A stretch of 64,000 nucleotides of DNA from Hypericum androsaemum (GCA_963995505.1 OZ023185.1:13713691-13777690); one strand, 5' to 3'. Counted from the first letter of the stretch, positions 41,493 through 53,597 are shown. Made by a program: numbers and translations. Notes: a model not told the origin generated them from the sequence alone.

Positions 41493-44464
41493 AGAAAGAA
41501 CACTAATGTTTTCTTGCAGTTGCAAGAGTGAAAGTTTCAGTACATTACGATTTGCCCAACGTGCAAAAGCAATCAAGAATAAAGCAGTAGTAAATGAAGA
41601 AATGGAGGATGACGTGAATCACCTAAGGGAGATCATTAAACAACTAAAAGTACGATCCTATCTTATGTCCTATTAGTTCATTATCCTCCATGAATTGTAA
41701 ATTTCCTAATCTGGTCAATGAATCTATAGGATGAATTACATCGTGTGAAAGCAAACGGTAACAATCAAACAGGGTGGGATCCACGCAAAAGCTTGAATCT
41801 GTTGAAGAGCCTTATTCATCCACATGGGAGATTACCTCCAGTTGATGAGGATGGTGATTTGGAGATGGAAATTGACGAAGAAGCTGTTGAAAACATATGC
41901 AGCCAAGTAGACCGAGAGGATATTGTAGATGCTGCTGAATGCAGAACACATGCTTCTAAAGAAGTAGATGTAGACATGGAAGAAGGAATGTCGGGTGACG
42001 TGGGTAAGCATGAAACAGGCTTTTCCACAACACATGAAGATACTAGTTCTCCCAGTGACCAGGTTAAGCCGGTGGCTTCTGAGGACCTCAGTATAGTTCC
42101 GTGTGAGATATCCCCAGTCCTTAAATCTCCAACTCCAAGTGTTTCACCGAAAATCAGCATCAGCAGGAAAAGTCTTCGCACTTCGTCAATTGTTACTGCT
42201 TCTAAGGGGACTTCTAAGGATGAAAAAGCTTCCAGCATCGTAGATGACAATGGAGATTTTGTGCACTCAAGGAAGAGCTCTACCAGTGCCATGAATATGC
42301 AAAAAAGGAAGAGTCCATTTGCTCACACTGAAAATCTAGCAGCTAGTCTCCATCGTGGACTGGAGATCATTGAGGACCATCGAAAGAGTCTTGCATTAAG
42401 AAGATCAGCCTTTAGGTTCATTAAGCCCACAGAATCAGAGACAACTTCACTGTTTGAAAAGGTTGATGTGGGTGTTCAGACATCTTTTCATGAAGATGAG
42501 ATTGCACTGATTGATCCAGAACCAAATTTATGTGCGAAATGTCAGAAAAGAACACAAGTTGATCTCAAAGATGATCAGGACTACTCAAACCTGCAGTTAG
42601 TTCCAGTTGATGGGTCAGATGTTGTAACCAGAACTAAAGTGCAGGTTCCAAAGGTAAGTGACTTTTCTCAACCAGATTGTTAAATATCTGCTATTAATGA
42701 TAACTTATATGTAGGAGTTTTCTGAGATTCATTTGTGTATCACAGGCAGTGGAGAAGGTTTTAGCAGGAGCTATTCGTAGGGAAATGGCCTTGGAAGATT
42801 TTTGCGCCAAACAAGCTTCCGAAATAAAACAGCTCAACCGTTTGGTAATATTTAACTTCCTCTGGGATTTGAAGTTTGCTGATGGTTTCTTGTATTGTTT
42901 GAATGACTCCTTGGACCGCTACATACAGGTACAACAGTACAAGCATGAGAGGGAGTGTAATGCAATAATAGGGCAGACACGCGAAGATAAGATTTTACGC
43001 CTTGAAAGCCTCATGGATGGGGCTTTACCTGCGGAGGAGTACTTGGAGGAAGAGTTGGCGGCCCTCAGTCATGAAAATCAGGTAGGTCCACTGTCAAATC
43101 ACCTTAACTTGACTCGGACGAACTTTGGAATTATGCATCTTATACCTTTGTTCCCAGATTTTGAAGGAGAAATGTGAGAATCATCCTGATGTTTTGAGAA
43201 TGAAGCTTGAGCTGAAAAACGTTCACGAGGAGTTGGAAGCTTATAGGAATTTCTGTGATTTGGGTGAGAGGGAAGTGCTTATGGAAGAGATCCAGGATCT
43301 GAGAACTCAGTTGAACTACTACATGGATTCTTCCTCCTCAACTCAGAAGAGGATTTCATTATTAAAGCTAAGTTGTACACTTCAGCCTGGTCCGACTCCA
43401 CTTCTTGATATGATTCCGGAATCAACTGAAAGCAGTGATGAAGTGACTCTAGAAGAGGAAAGAAGACGCTGGACTGAGGCAGAGAGTAAGTGGATTTCTC
43501 TTGCTGAAGAACTCCGGACTGAACTCGATGCTACTCGTATGATGGCTGAGAAACAAAAGCAGGAACTGGATACAGAGAAAAGATGCGCGCAAGAATTGAA
43601 GGAAGCAATGCAAATGGCAATGGGAGGACACGCGCGCATGCTTGAACAATACGCAGATCTGGAGGAAAAACATATCCATTTACTTGAGAGGCACAGAAAG
43701 ATCCAGGAAGGGATAGACGACGTCAAGAAAGCTGCTTCACGAGCTGGTGTAAGGGGTGCTGAATCCAAGTTCATAAATGCCCTTGCTGCAGAAATTACTG
43801 CTGTAAAAGCTGAACGAGAGAAAGAGAGGCGATATCTGAGAGATGAGATTAGAGGCCTTCAGGCTCAACTGAGGGATACAGCTGAAGCAGTACAAGCAGC
43901 AGGTGAATTGCTTGTGAGGCTGAAAGAAGCGGAAGAAGCCGTCTCTATTGCCGAGGTATGCATAAAAAGTTCATATCATTTGGGGCTGAGAACATCTTGT
44001 TAAGAGTCGCGGTTGTTACCGATTGCCAGTAGAAGCTGAATGTCACTTTAGGAATGCATAGTGCATAGAGGTATTCGAAGTTGCAACTACTTTTAGTGAC
44101 GAGTCACTGTATTAACTTTCTCGTTGTTGTGTTTATATTTATACAGAGAAGAGCATTGGATGCAGAGCAAGAAGCTACCAAAACCTTTGACCAAATGGAG
44201 AATTCGAAGAGGAAGCACGAACACGAGATCAGCCATCTTAAAGGGCTCCTAGCGCAGTCTCGTCTCCCCGACCAAGCGATACCCCCCAACGCCAGCGATG
44301 GGGAGATGGCAAGATACGATGCATGCGACGAGCCTGTTGATGGCAATGGTGATCAAGTGTGGAAAGAAGAGTTTGAACCATTTCATAAAGGTGAGGACAG
44401 TGAACTATCTAAATTCGCGGAACCATCGTCATGGTTCTCTGGTTATGATCGCTGCAACATCTAA
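38335..44464 (+). CDS. Kinesin-12 paralog 2, full length (1205 aa)
   Basis: Sixteen exons: 38335-38583, 38688-38825, 38995-39078, 39199-39324, 39446-39505, 39599-39652, 39732-39824, 40203-40298, 40516-40661, 41296-41445, 41520-41649, 41730-42653, 42746-42844, 42929-43081, 43158-43955 and 44147-44464. All are in frame. The motor has [24 protein letters not shown] and [14 protein letters not shown]. The neck and the acidic [16 protein letters not shown] segment follow. A long coiled coil covers about residues 780-1130 (heptads in [31 protein letters not shown] and so on). Length and layout fit KIN-12E/F-type kinesins acting in cytokinesis. The exon 2 donor is GC (ACAG|GCACGG). The alternative is a GT 12 nt later that would add four residues. 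Confidence 0.94.
41459..41488 (+). repeat. (CT)n microsatellite in a 74-nt intron
   Basis: About 30 nt of CT repeat fill nearly half of intron 10 (41446-41519) of kinesin paralog 2, 31 nt before the acceptor. Confidence 0.9.
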
Positions 44465-45202
44465 GAGGATCCACCTGGGAAATTCCATAACTTGTATACC
44501 ATCTTCAAAACTCTTTTCTCCTTTGTTCAGGGTTTGATTTGTAATTGTATATCCATCAAAATCTATTCTAGCCATTCAGAATTTAATTCCATCCTAAAAT
44601 TTTTTAGGAGTAGAAAACTGTAATCACTAAATCAGAAGATAAGTTGTATTCATTTTTTTTAATATATCTGTATTGCAAGATTTCTCTATTCCACAAGTCT
44701 TTTGAAATTCACTACATGTAATAAGCATACCACTGTGCCTTTTTCTTCGTTTTTTTAGTTAACAAATTTGAATCAGGGTGCAACATCTATGCTAATAAAC
44801 AGTTATAAAGAAACATAAAAGTTTATAAAGAATTACATTCATAATTTAAGTTTAATTGCAAATAAGTATCATGTTTTGGTTCTTTAATAAGTAAGATCCC
44901 GGATTAAAGTAATACAAAAATACCATGTAGCTTAAGCTTATTATCAGCATTTTTGGTGATATAGCATTTTTTTTAGAACCATCTAGTATTCGGATCTGTT
45001 GGGCCGGATCTTTCACTAATCCAGATTCGTTACGGTAAGATCGTTGAAAGGTGACAAATAAATTTCTAATTATTTAACAATACTTCATTACCAAAACTAG
45101 AAATCAAAACCTGATTAAGATAGAACGACGTCATCACCATTTGATCTAAGTGATTGGTGGTATATATAGTTTATTATATACCTTTATTATATACCCATAG
45201 GG
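44465..45202. other. Kinesin 3' flank and AT-rich DNA
   Basis: The 3' UTR of the kinesin runs into AT-rich sequence. No gene is seen. Confidence 0.55.
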
Positions 45203-45690
45203 GTGACCATGATCGAATCGAATTCGATTTATCAAAATCATAATTCATATTTAATTCTTCCAAAGACAAATTCAAATCCGAATTACAAACCATCAAATCC
45301 GAATTGAATTCATCAGAATTTATTTTTTTATTTAAAATTTAAAATTTTTGATTTTTGATTTTTTTTTACTTTTTCGGAGAACTACATCATCGACGTTCAT
45401 CAAGTTCGGAATAAGATAAGAGAGAACCGGTGTAACATCCATAGATAAATATTACATGACGAATAATATCACTAATTATGTAATTAATGATATGACTAAA
45501 ATAGCTAATTAGTAAATTTTGAGAGAGAATGTTTATAGATTTCATATTATCAAAGAGAGATTAAAGAATTAGAGAATTAAAATTGAATTATTTTAATTTT
45601 GAAGAATAGAAAGGGTAAAAAAAATTGAAATTTCAATTCCCTCACTTTTCAAATTTGATCATATTTTTTTCTTTTTATAAATAATTTGAG
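45203..45690. mobile_element. Diverged relic of the TAGACCTG-type hAT family
   Basis: It starts with GACCATGATCGAATCGAATT, close to the end sequence of copies A-C, followed by GAATTCGAT-type repeats. It then has a stretch (about 45460-45610) resembling the non-coding part of copies A and B: TATCACTAATTATGTAATTA, GAGAATG and AATTGAATTATT words. I found no right end or target duplication. It is older than the three clear copies. Confidence 0.5.
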
Positions 45691-45777
45691 GAATCAGAAA
45701 TTGGAACCAAGTGCATCATATGTTAAGCAACAAACAACAGGTCGTTGGACCGGTTGCGGAGCCAAACTTCATGTCTG

Positions 45778-45828
45778 ATCCCACATCGCTTATGTAACCA
45801 AGAAATTCCTCCAATGCTAGTATATAAT
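45778..45828 (+). promoter_or_regulatory. Plant snRNA promoter: USE plus TATA
   Basis: ATCCCACATCG (45778-45788) is a perfect match to the plant upstream sequence element RTCCCACATCG. The TATA box TATATAAT is at 45821-45828. The 32-nt gap between them is the spacing of RNA polymerase II snRNA genes. Polymerase III snRNA genes have about 10 nt less. Confidence 0.93.
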
Positions 45829-45857
45829 AAACCCTGACTTCTTAGTGTATCTCATGC

Positions 45858-45974
45858 AGCCATGCGGTGTGCACATAGCGAACTATTCTTTCGCCTTTTA
45901 CTAAAGAATACCATGTGCGCGCCGCTAATAGTGGCATACGCCTATTTTTGGAAGGTTGCCCAATCTTGGGTTTC
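45858..45974 (+). ncRNA. U5: U5 small nuclear RNA
   Basis: U5 is the snRNA of the U4/U6.U5 tri-snRNP that aligns exons at the spliceosome centre. Loop I is present unchanged as CGCCTTTTAC (45892-45901) closed by the ATTCTTT/AAAGAAT stem. Stem I forms between GCGGTGTGCAC (45864-45874) and GTGCGCGCCGC (45915-45925) with G-U pairs. The Sm site ATTTTTGG is at 45944-45951. A short 3' hairpin CCCAA-TC-TTGGG (45959-45970) follows. The start at AGCC is 30 nt after the TATA box and is approximate to a few bases. With a perfect promoter and 3' box, the gene looks functional. Confidence 0.92.
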
Positions 45975-45975
45975 C

Positions 45976-45991
45976 CATAATTTGAGTCAAA
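45976..45991 (+). terminator. snRNA 3' box
   Basis: CATAATTTGAGTCAAA fits the plant 3'-end signal CA(N)3-10AGTNNAA. It lies just after the 3' hairpin. Confidence 0.85.
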
Positions 45992-46417
45992 ATTCATATC
46001 CTTCATATTTAACATTAGTATCAAGAATATAAAGAATTGTCTTCATGCCATTCTTTACTAAGATGCACCAACAAGTTGTATGAACTAAACCAATTGTTGT
46101 AGCAGATCAGGCAAATCGTAACAGCGGAAGACAACAATGGGATTTCAATCCTAGTGGCTGCCAACCTCCGTCCCGGACGGAGTGAATCATTTGCTCCTGG
46201 ATAAAAATCTGAGTCAGTGGATTAATTTTTTAAATCATGTGCAAGATCTTATGGCGAATATTCACGCAGGGGTATTTTAGTCATTTGATTAATTTCATTC
46301 TCTCTCAAACCTCTCACTCTCCCAAATCCCGTTTTCCAATCTCTCTCAATCAGACAAAATCCTTAATTCCAGATGGGTGGAGAACTCGAGTGGCGGCTCG
46401 CGGCTGGTGCTGGTAGG
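45992..46417. other. Gene-free flank
   Basis: Unremarkable sequence between U5 and the Ty3 element. A CGTCCCGGACG palindrome is present at about 46171-46181. No gene is seen. Confidence 0.5.
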
Positions 46418-46758
46418 TGTCACGTGCTCAATAAGGGGTCAATACCACGTGGCTAGATACGTGGCTAGTCGTTAGCATTTCCTATTATTCTGTCATTATT
46501 TGTTTATCATTTATCTCTACGATAGTTAAGCATTATTTAAGTTTGAGTCATCTCCTATTATCCGGGAGGTTGTTGCTACTGGATCGTGGGTTGTTACCAC
46601 TTCCAGCTTCCATTATAAATTGTAATCGCTTGATTAATGAAGAGCATTGGATTATTATCATCATCTATACTCTCTACTTCTCCTTCCTTCCTCGTACTCT
46701 TCTATTATTCTCCACCTTTCCCATTAAATTCTCCCTTCTAACACCCTAGATCCTTACA
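46418..46758 (+). repeat. 5' LTR of Ty3 element 2
   Basis: 341 bp. It carries a TATA-like TATAAAT at 46614-46620. Confidence 0.94.
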
Positions 46759-46760
46759 TC

Positions 46761-46773
46761 TGGTATCAGAGCT
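46761..46773 (+). other. Primer binding site
   Basis: TGGTATCAGAGCT lies 2 nt after the 5' LTR and is complementary to the 3' end of initiator tRNA-Met. Confidence 0.9.
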
Positions 46774-46775
46774 AC

Positions 46776-49700
46776 ATGGAGACGCGTTCAAAATCTGTCG
46801 AGGAACAGCTTAAGAAGTTGGAGGAGCTGATCGTTTCCATCTCCCACGACAGTAATGATCGACTCCAAGCAGCTTGGGACCGCATGGACTCTCAACTCCA
46901 GGAGACCAACACCAAACTGGACTCTCATCTTCAGGAAACGAACACCAAGTTCGAGAAGGTTCAGGCAGAGATTCACACCTTGGCGTTTTGTCCATTCGGC
47001 GAGTCGAGTGCGGTACGGGCAGACGATGGGAAAGGACTGCTGGGGGCTTCCCCTCGTAGTCCAGCTGATCGAGTAGCAACAGGGGCCAATGCCATCCAGG
47101 TGGCCGGGGCCAACACCAACTTGGTGACCAGAAGGGTTGGTGAATCTTATCCGAAAATGCGTCTTGACTTTCCGGTATTCAGCCCTACTAATCCTCGATA
47201 CTGGATCCGGAAGTGTGAACGCTATTTCACCATCAATGGCGTTGAAGAGGCACGCAAGGTGGAATTAGCAAGCCTACATTTGGATGAGGAGGCGGATACC
47301 TGGTTCGACGCTTGGGCTCTTGAAAACCAAGGCGCTGCCTGGAGACTATTTGTTGATCACTTGTGTCAACGGTTTGGTACTCGCAACTCTGGCAGCGTGG
47401 TGGAAGAATTCAACCACCTCAAGCAGACCGCGAGCGTGGCAGAGTACGTGCGCAAATTTGAGGAGCTAAAGGGACTCATGAAACGTGAAAATCCCATGCT
47501 TTCAGACAGGTATTTTGTTTATAGCTTTGTTGGTAGACTAACGGATACTTTGAAGGCTCTAGTTCGCACTCATTCTCCGATAACAATTGGGGATGCTGTG
47601 GAGAAGGCACGACTTCACGAGACAGCCATCAAATCTGCAAGCAAAGACCACACCAAGGGGTCTTGGACTCGGTCAGGAGCTACCTCAGTTCAGGTCACAC
47701 CGGTAGCAAAGACAAGTTCGTTAGTACGAGAGGGCTTCTCGGTAAAGAAAGATCCCAACTGCTTCCGTTGTGGAGAGAAGTATTTCCGAGGGCATATGTG
47801 CAAGAACCGATCAGTGAGTGGTGGAGTCCACTTGATGGACAACGTGGAAGAAGTGGAGGAAATGGTTCAAGCGGAGTCTGAGATCGAGGAGGAAACTGAC
47901 ACGGTCGAACTCTCGATGCACGCTATCAATGGTAGCTCCGGAAGCGGAACTCTTAAATTGAAGGGCTCAATTTGCGGTAGGCAAGTGCTTATACTGCTAG
48001 ACACCGGCAGCACCGCTACCTTCATCAATTCGCAGTTGGTCAAAGAATCGAAACTGGATGTGATCAATTCTGTAGGCATGACTATTGCCTTGGCAAACGG
48101 ATCGAAGGTGTCATGCTCTGAGATCTACCCCAGGGTCGATTGGGAGATGTGCGGAAGCAAATTCAAGCACGATTTTAAAGTATTAGACCTTGGTACTTAT
48201 GATATCGTGCTTGGTATTGATTGGATGCAGGAGGTCAATCCGATAACTTTTATTTCATTCGAGCACAGGCAACAATCAAAAGTAAGGGAAAGGAAATCGT
48301 GCTCAAGGGGCATAGATATGGCGATCCCCAAAACCAGGCGGAGCTTAGTTGCCTACTCACTGACTCACCTAATAAGGCAATTGAATTTTCAAATATCATT
48401 GCCGTGGCTTGGTTTTTTTGGCAGGAACCTTCATAGGGAATATGTGATTCATATGCGCTGGAGATTGGAGGTGTAGGAGGGGCAGTATTTCCAACTAAAT
48501 TTCGGAACAATCTGCGACAATTGTTGGAGGCCCATGCTAATCTGTTCAATGAGCCGACATCTCTGCCACCAATTCGATCCCATGACTACGAGATCGAATT
48601 GCTACCGAATACGGCACCCATATTGGTTAGACCTTACCGATATCCACATTTTCAAAAAGGAGAAATTGAGGCACAAATTCAACAACTTCTGAAGGCGGGA
48701 TTCATCCAACCTAGCCGAAGCCCATTCGCCTCACCGGTGCTCCTTGTTAAGAAGAAGGATGAGAGCTGGCGAATGTGTGTCGACTATCGCCAGCTCAATA
48801 GTTGCACAGTCAAGAATAAATACCCGATCCCTATCATCGATGATCTCTTGGATGAATTACATGGGGCAAAGGTATTTTCTAAATTGGATCTACGTGCCGG
48901 CTACCATCAAATCCGCATGAGAGATGGTGATATACCAAAGACAGCATTTCGGACCCACCACGGACATTTTGAATTCTGAGTGCTTCCATTTGGGTTGACG
49001 AATGCGCCGACCACCTTCCAATCACTTATGAATCAGGTTTTATCTCCTTTCTTGCGCCAATTCGTATTGGTATTTTTCGATGATATCCTCATCTATAGCA
49101 AGGAAGAGAGTACACATCTCGAGCATATTCAATTGGTGTTGGAATTACTCCGCAAGGAGCAATTTTTTCTGAAGCTTTCTAAGTGTGAATTTGGTGTTGC
49201 TCAAGTGGATTACCTTGGCCATGTTATATCCGGGAATGGCGTTGGCACCGACCCAAAGAAGGTGGAGGCAATGCTCAAATGGCCGACACCCCATACAGTG
49301 AGGGAGCTTCGGGGGTTTCTTGGCTTCACTGGCTACTATCGCAAGTTCATCCGCGATTATGGGTCAGTGGCACAACCTTTGACAAAATTGCTCAAAAAGG
49401 ATGGCTTTCTTTGGACTAATGAGGCCGATGCAGCTTTTTCCAAGTTAAAGATTCTCCTATCTCAAGCTCCTGTCCTTGCTTATCCTAATTTTTCCTCTCC
49501 ATTTGTGTTAGAGACCGACGCATCGGACCGTGGTATTGGCGCAGTATTAACACAAGATGGCCACCCCATCACTTATATGAGCGAAGCATTAGGTCCACGT
49601 AATGCTGGCCTGGCCGTATATGATAAAGAACTGCTGGCCGTCCTCTCCGCGGTGGCACGATGGAGACATTATCTTGAGGGAGCTGCTTTTATCATGAAGA

Positions 49701-51361
49701 CGGACCACCGCAGTCTTTGTTTCCTGTTGGATCAAAAGATACATACCAACTTGCAACGGAAAGGAGTGTCAAGGTTGATGGGACTCGACTTCACAATCGA
49801 GTATCGTCGCGGGTTCGACAACAAGGCGGCGGATGCGCTCTCTCATCTACCTGAGGACGACCGACCTGTAACTTCCAGAGACACCGAGATTTTTGCCATC
49901 TCCTCCATCGTACCTGGTTGGAAGCGTGCTTTGGAATCAAGTTATGAAGAGGACAGCCGTGCTCAACAGATTATTAGTGAATTAGTGGTGGCTCTAGACA
50001 ACCATAACCACTACAAGTTCCAGCAAGGGCTTCTCCGCTACAAAGGTCGTCTCTACGTTGGGAGCTCAGGTGATTTCCGTCGCGATATTATTCGACAATT
50101 GCATGATTCCGCAGTTGGTGGGCATTCCGGAAGATTGGTAACATATAAGAGAGTGAAAAAGCACTTTTATTGGCCGGGTCTCAAGAGTCAAGTCACCTAT
50201 TTTGTTAAAAGTTGTGACACGTGCCAGCGGTGCAAGTCCGAACACGTTGCTACGCCGGGGCTCTTACAACCGCTGCCTGTACCCACGGGGGCATGGAAAG
50301 ATATAGCGATGGACTTCGTGGAGGGTTTGCCCAAGTCGGGTGGGAAAGATACTATCTTGGTGGTGGTAGACCGTTTCACCAAATACGGTCACTTCTTGTC
50401 CCTCTCCCACCTGTTCTCAGCAATGCAAGTGGCTCATATATTGCTTGATCAAGTTTTTAAACTCCATGGACTGCCGGAAACGATCGTGTCTGATCGGGAT
50501 CGAGTATTTACCAGTCAAGTGTGGCGGGAACTATTTAATTCCTTCGGCACACAACTTCAGTTAAGTTCGGCCTACCATTCGCAATCCGACGGCCAATCAG
50601 AGCGGCTTAATCAGTGTCTGGAACACTATTTACGGGTGATGTGTTATCATCGTCCCGGCACTTGGACAAAATGGTTGAGTCTCGCGGAGCTATGGTATAA
50701 TAGTGCTCATCACTCAGCTATCAATTGCTCACCCTTTGAAGCTATGTATGGCTATGTACCGCCATCGATTCCAGGATTAAGAGAGGAACAACCTTCTGTC
50801 GCGGTGGTAGCCGAGTACGCAACCCGTCATGCTTAAATGGTTCGACTCCTCACCAACTCTCTTTCACAGGCACAAAACCGAATGAAGGTCAACGCCGATA
50901 AGAAGAGGAGCGAGCGTGAGTTCAACATCAGGGATATGGTTTTCCTTAAACTTCAACCGTATAAGCAATCCACCTTGGCAATTCGATCTAACCTCAAGTT
51001 GGCAGCCAAGTATTTTGGCCCTTACAAGATTCTGTCTAAGATCGGTCATGTTGCCTACAAGCTAGAGCTACCACCATCTTGTAAGATACATCTGGTTTTT
51101 CACGTCTCTTTACTTAAAAAGAGAATTGGCGATGGGCAAGCTGTGGTCACTACCCCGCCATTGACAACTGCAGAAGGGGTGCTTAAATCAGAGCCGGAAG
51201 CTGTTCTTGGTCGTCGGTTGGTTAAACGAGAAAATCAAGCCGTGGTTCAGCTACTTATCAAATGGGCAAATCTTCACGATGATGATGCTACTTAGGAAGA
51301 CTACAATGTCCTGAAGTCTCAGTTTCCATTGGTTATTGATCGGCTGAACTCAAATTCTTGA
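46776..51361 (+). pseudogene. Ty3/gypsy gag-pol polyprotein, few lesions
   Basis: Gag runs from ATG 46776 with an N-terminal coiled coil (QLQETNTKLDSHLQETNTKF). The CCHC-type finger CFRCGEKYFRGHMC is at 47760-47801. The protease motif LLDTGSTATF lies near 47995-48024. RT has VDYRQLN and the intact FFDD pair at 49078-49083. RNase H (FVLETDASDRG) begins near 49500. Integrase has its zinc region at about 50100-50240, SDRDRVFTSQVW and DGQSERLNQCLE. The C-terminus has PYKQ and LVFHVSLLKK. Lesions: a frame change between 48230 and 48520, TGA 48977-48979, TAA 50834-50836 and TAG 51293-51295. The frame otherwise continues to TGA 51361. Most lesions are single-base changes. Confidence 0.93.
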
Positions 51362-51389
51362 GACAAGAATTCTCTCTAGGAAGGTCGGA

Positions 51390-51686
51390 TGTCACGTGCT
51401 CAATAAGGGGTCAATACCACGTGGCTAGATACGTGGCTAGTCGTTAGCATTTCCTATTATTCTGTCATTATTTGTTTATCATTATCTCTACGATAGTTAA
51501 GCATTATTTAAGTTTGAGTCATCTCCTATTATCCGGGAGGTTGTTGCTAGCGGATCATGGGTTAATGAAGAGCATTGGATTATTATCATCATCTATACTC
51601 TCTACTTCTCCTTCCTTCCTCGTACTCTTCTATTATTCTCCACCTTTCCCATTAAATTCTCCCTTCTAACACCCTAGATCGTTACA
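51390..51686 (+). repeat. 3' LTR of Ty3 element 2
   Basis: 297 bp. It lacks a 43-nt block present in the 5' LTR after ATGGGTT, including the TATA-like motif. Confidence 0.94.
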
Positions 51687-51691
51687 GTAGG

Positions 51692-52353
51692 ACACTGCAT
51701 CGGAGATCGGCGACAGTTTGTCAAGGGGAGCGACCCCCGACGTGCACGACCCCTCTGCGGAGAAGAGAACCCGAACTGCGGGTTTCAAGAAGAACCCGAT
51801 GCGACGCAAGCAACTGTCGAAGACATGTGACGGCGAGGACAACCTCAATGTCTCTCCACCACCAGCGCTGTCACCCCACCTCCCCTCTTTGCACCCCGAC
51901 GATGACGACAGGTGACAGGAGAACAAGACGGCGACAACATGTAAGTGTGAGCAGGCGGTTAGGAATTAGAACCTTGACGACGGTCCCATCGGGAGGCGGG
52001 GCCCCAGCAGAGGAGGTGCAGAGCGACAAGGTGGAGCAGGAAATCTAGGTGTCGATCTCGAGTTATCCCCGCCTTGGCCGTCATCTTCAAGCTCCGGAGG
52101 TCGTTGATCTCGAGCTCCTAAGGGGAAGACGAGGTGTCGGGCCCCTCGTTGCCGGTGACTTCTTGCCGTGACTGCTGCGATTCATCCTCTCGTCACGGTC
52201 GCCGGATTGAACTTGTTCGCCATCGGGGAAGAGGACGACTTGGTCCTATTCAATTTCAATTGTAATTGGAATGGGTTCTTACATGCAAAAAGCGAAGATG
52301 ATTAGTGGCTGGATTTTTTTGTTGTTATATTTTTTTTGCTTTTATGTTAAATG
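51692..52353. other. GC-rich gene-free region
   Basis: A GC-rich stretch to about 52220 has coding-like composition (a 66-codon open frame at 51718-51915), but I recognise no family. It continues the flank broken by the Ty3 insertion at 46417. Confidence 0.4.
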
Positions 52354-52880
52354 GTATGCCCGGTTATATTAAATAGTATATCCGGTTATATTAAATAGTA
52401 CGCCCAGTTATATTAAATGTTATGCCCGGTTATATCAAATGGTATGCCTAATTATATCGAATGATATGTCCGGTTATTTAAAATACTTATAATAAGAAAA
52501 TTAAATTATTAATTAAATTATATATCAATGGTATGTCCGGTTATGTTAAATGGTATGCCCGGTTATATTAAACGGTATTCTCAATTATATCAAATGGTAC
52601 GCTCATTTATACCGAACAATATGTCCGGTTATTTAAAATATTTATAATAAGAAAGTTATATAATTAATTAAATTATATATCAAATGGTATATCCAATTAT
52701 ATTAAATGGTATGCCCAGTTATGTCAAATGATATGTCGTGTTAAATAATTAATTTGATAATATTAATTGTGATTTTTCAGATGAATTTAATCAAAAATGT
52801 GTAAAAATGGTATATCCGATTATGTCAAATGGTATACCCGTTGTATCAAAAAGTATACCCGATTATGTCAAACTGGTATA
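52354..52880 (+). repeat. 22-bp minisatellite, diverged
   Basis: Units of GTATGCCCGGTTATATTAAA plus 2 nt are repeated about 15 times with many substitutions. They are interrupted by two similar AT-rich spacers (ACTTATAATAAGAAAATTAA at about 52484 and TTTATAATAAGAAAGTTATA at about 52640). The spacers themselves repeat, so a larger unit of about 155 bp was also duplicated. Confidence 0.85.
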
Positions 52881-53597
52881 CTTATAATATAAAGTTAAAT
52901 AATTAATTAAATAATATTTTTATTAAAAAATTTAGAAGTTAAATAAAAAAATACACCCAACCCCCACACAAACCTAGGCAACCCCCAATTGACATTATCA
53001 TGCGTCCGTGTGGCCTCTAGTGCATTCCACTTTTAAATTTTTTTCCCTTGCTTTTCGAATTTATTACAATTCTGCCACTCCCCTTTTGTGAACCAGGACT
53101 GGTCCTGAATCTTATATCCAAGATCAAATTTGGTCCCCCGTCCGATGAGGCAGAGAGAAGAAAACATCAGGAAGAATGAACATGAAAAGAGCCGGTGCAT
53201 GGTCAAAGTGTACCACAAACAACTAATACAATCCCTCAGAATAAGTTTTTTACTTTCGGTACATCCTATAGACTTAACCTAAACTACAACAACAACTCTT
53301 TATACATAGCAGGAGACAAATTTGAACCATAGACATTCTCAGCTCTTTAAAAAAATTGTGAAGAGTCGTCGCCACTATCCTACATCGGTTAGAGCACGAA
53401 TTGGGATAAAAAAGAGATCATATAAAAATGCACGGGTTACAATGTAAAATTTATCTTTGCGCTTGGGACAATGACGCAGTTAATGAGGTACTAACCGAGG
53501 CGTGTCTATTGCTCATTGAAAACTATTTCCAACCCCCCGGCCTAGGTTCGCCCACGACCTTCGAGAATTTTTGGAAGGGCTCCCCTCGGGGTAAAGC
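52881..53597. other. Gene-free region
   Basis: AT-rich sequence with a C-rich patch near 52950. An 88-codon open frame at 53428 runs into the hAT element and is not credible. No gene is recognised. Confidence 0.5.

Larger units (their letters stand above)
46418..51686 (+). mobile_element. Ty3/gypsy LTR retrotransposon 2 (young)
   Basis: The LTRs start TGTCACGTGCTC and end CCTTACA or CGTTACA (46418-46758 and 51390-51686). A perfect 5-bp duplication GTAGG flanks them (46413-46417 and 51687-51691). Length is 5269 bp. Apart from one 43-nt deletion in the right LTR, the LTRs differ at only a handful of positions, so insertion is recent. Gag-pol is nearly complete. It shares design and motif wording with Ty3 element 1 but is a different subfamily. 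Confidence 0.96.

Noticed and set aside
45842..46024. 60-codon minus-strand frame
   Set aside because: It is antisense to the U5 snRNA gene and has no protein-like features.
51718..51915. 66-codon basic frame in GC-rich DNA
   Set aside because: GC-rich DNA has few stops by chance, and I recognise no domain.
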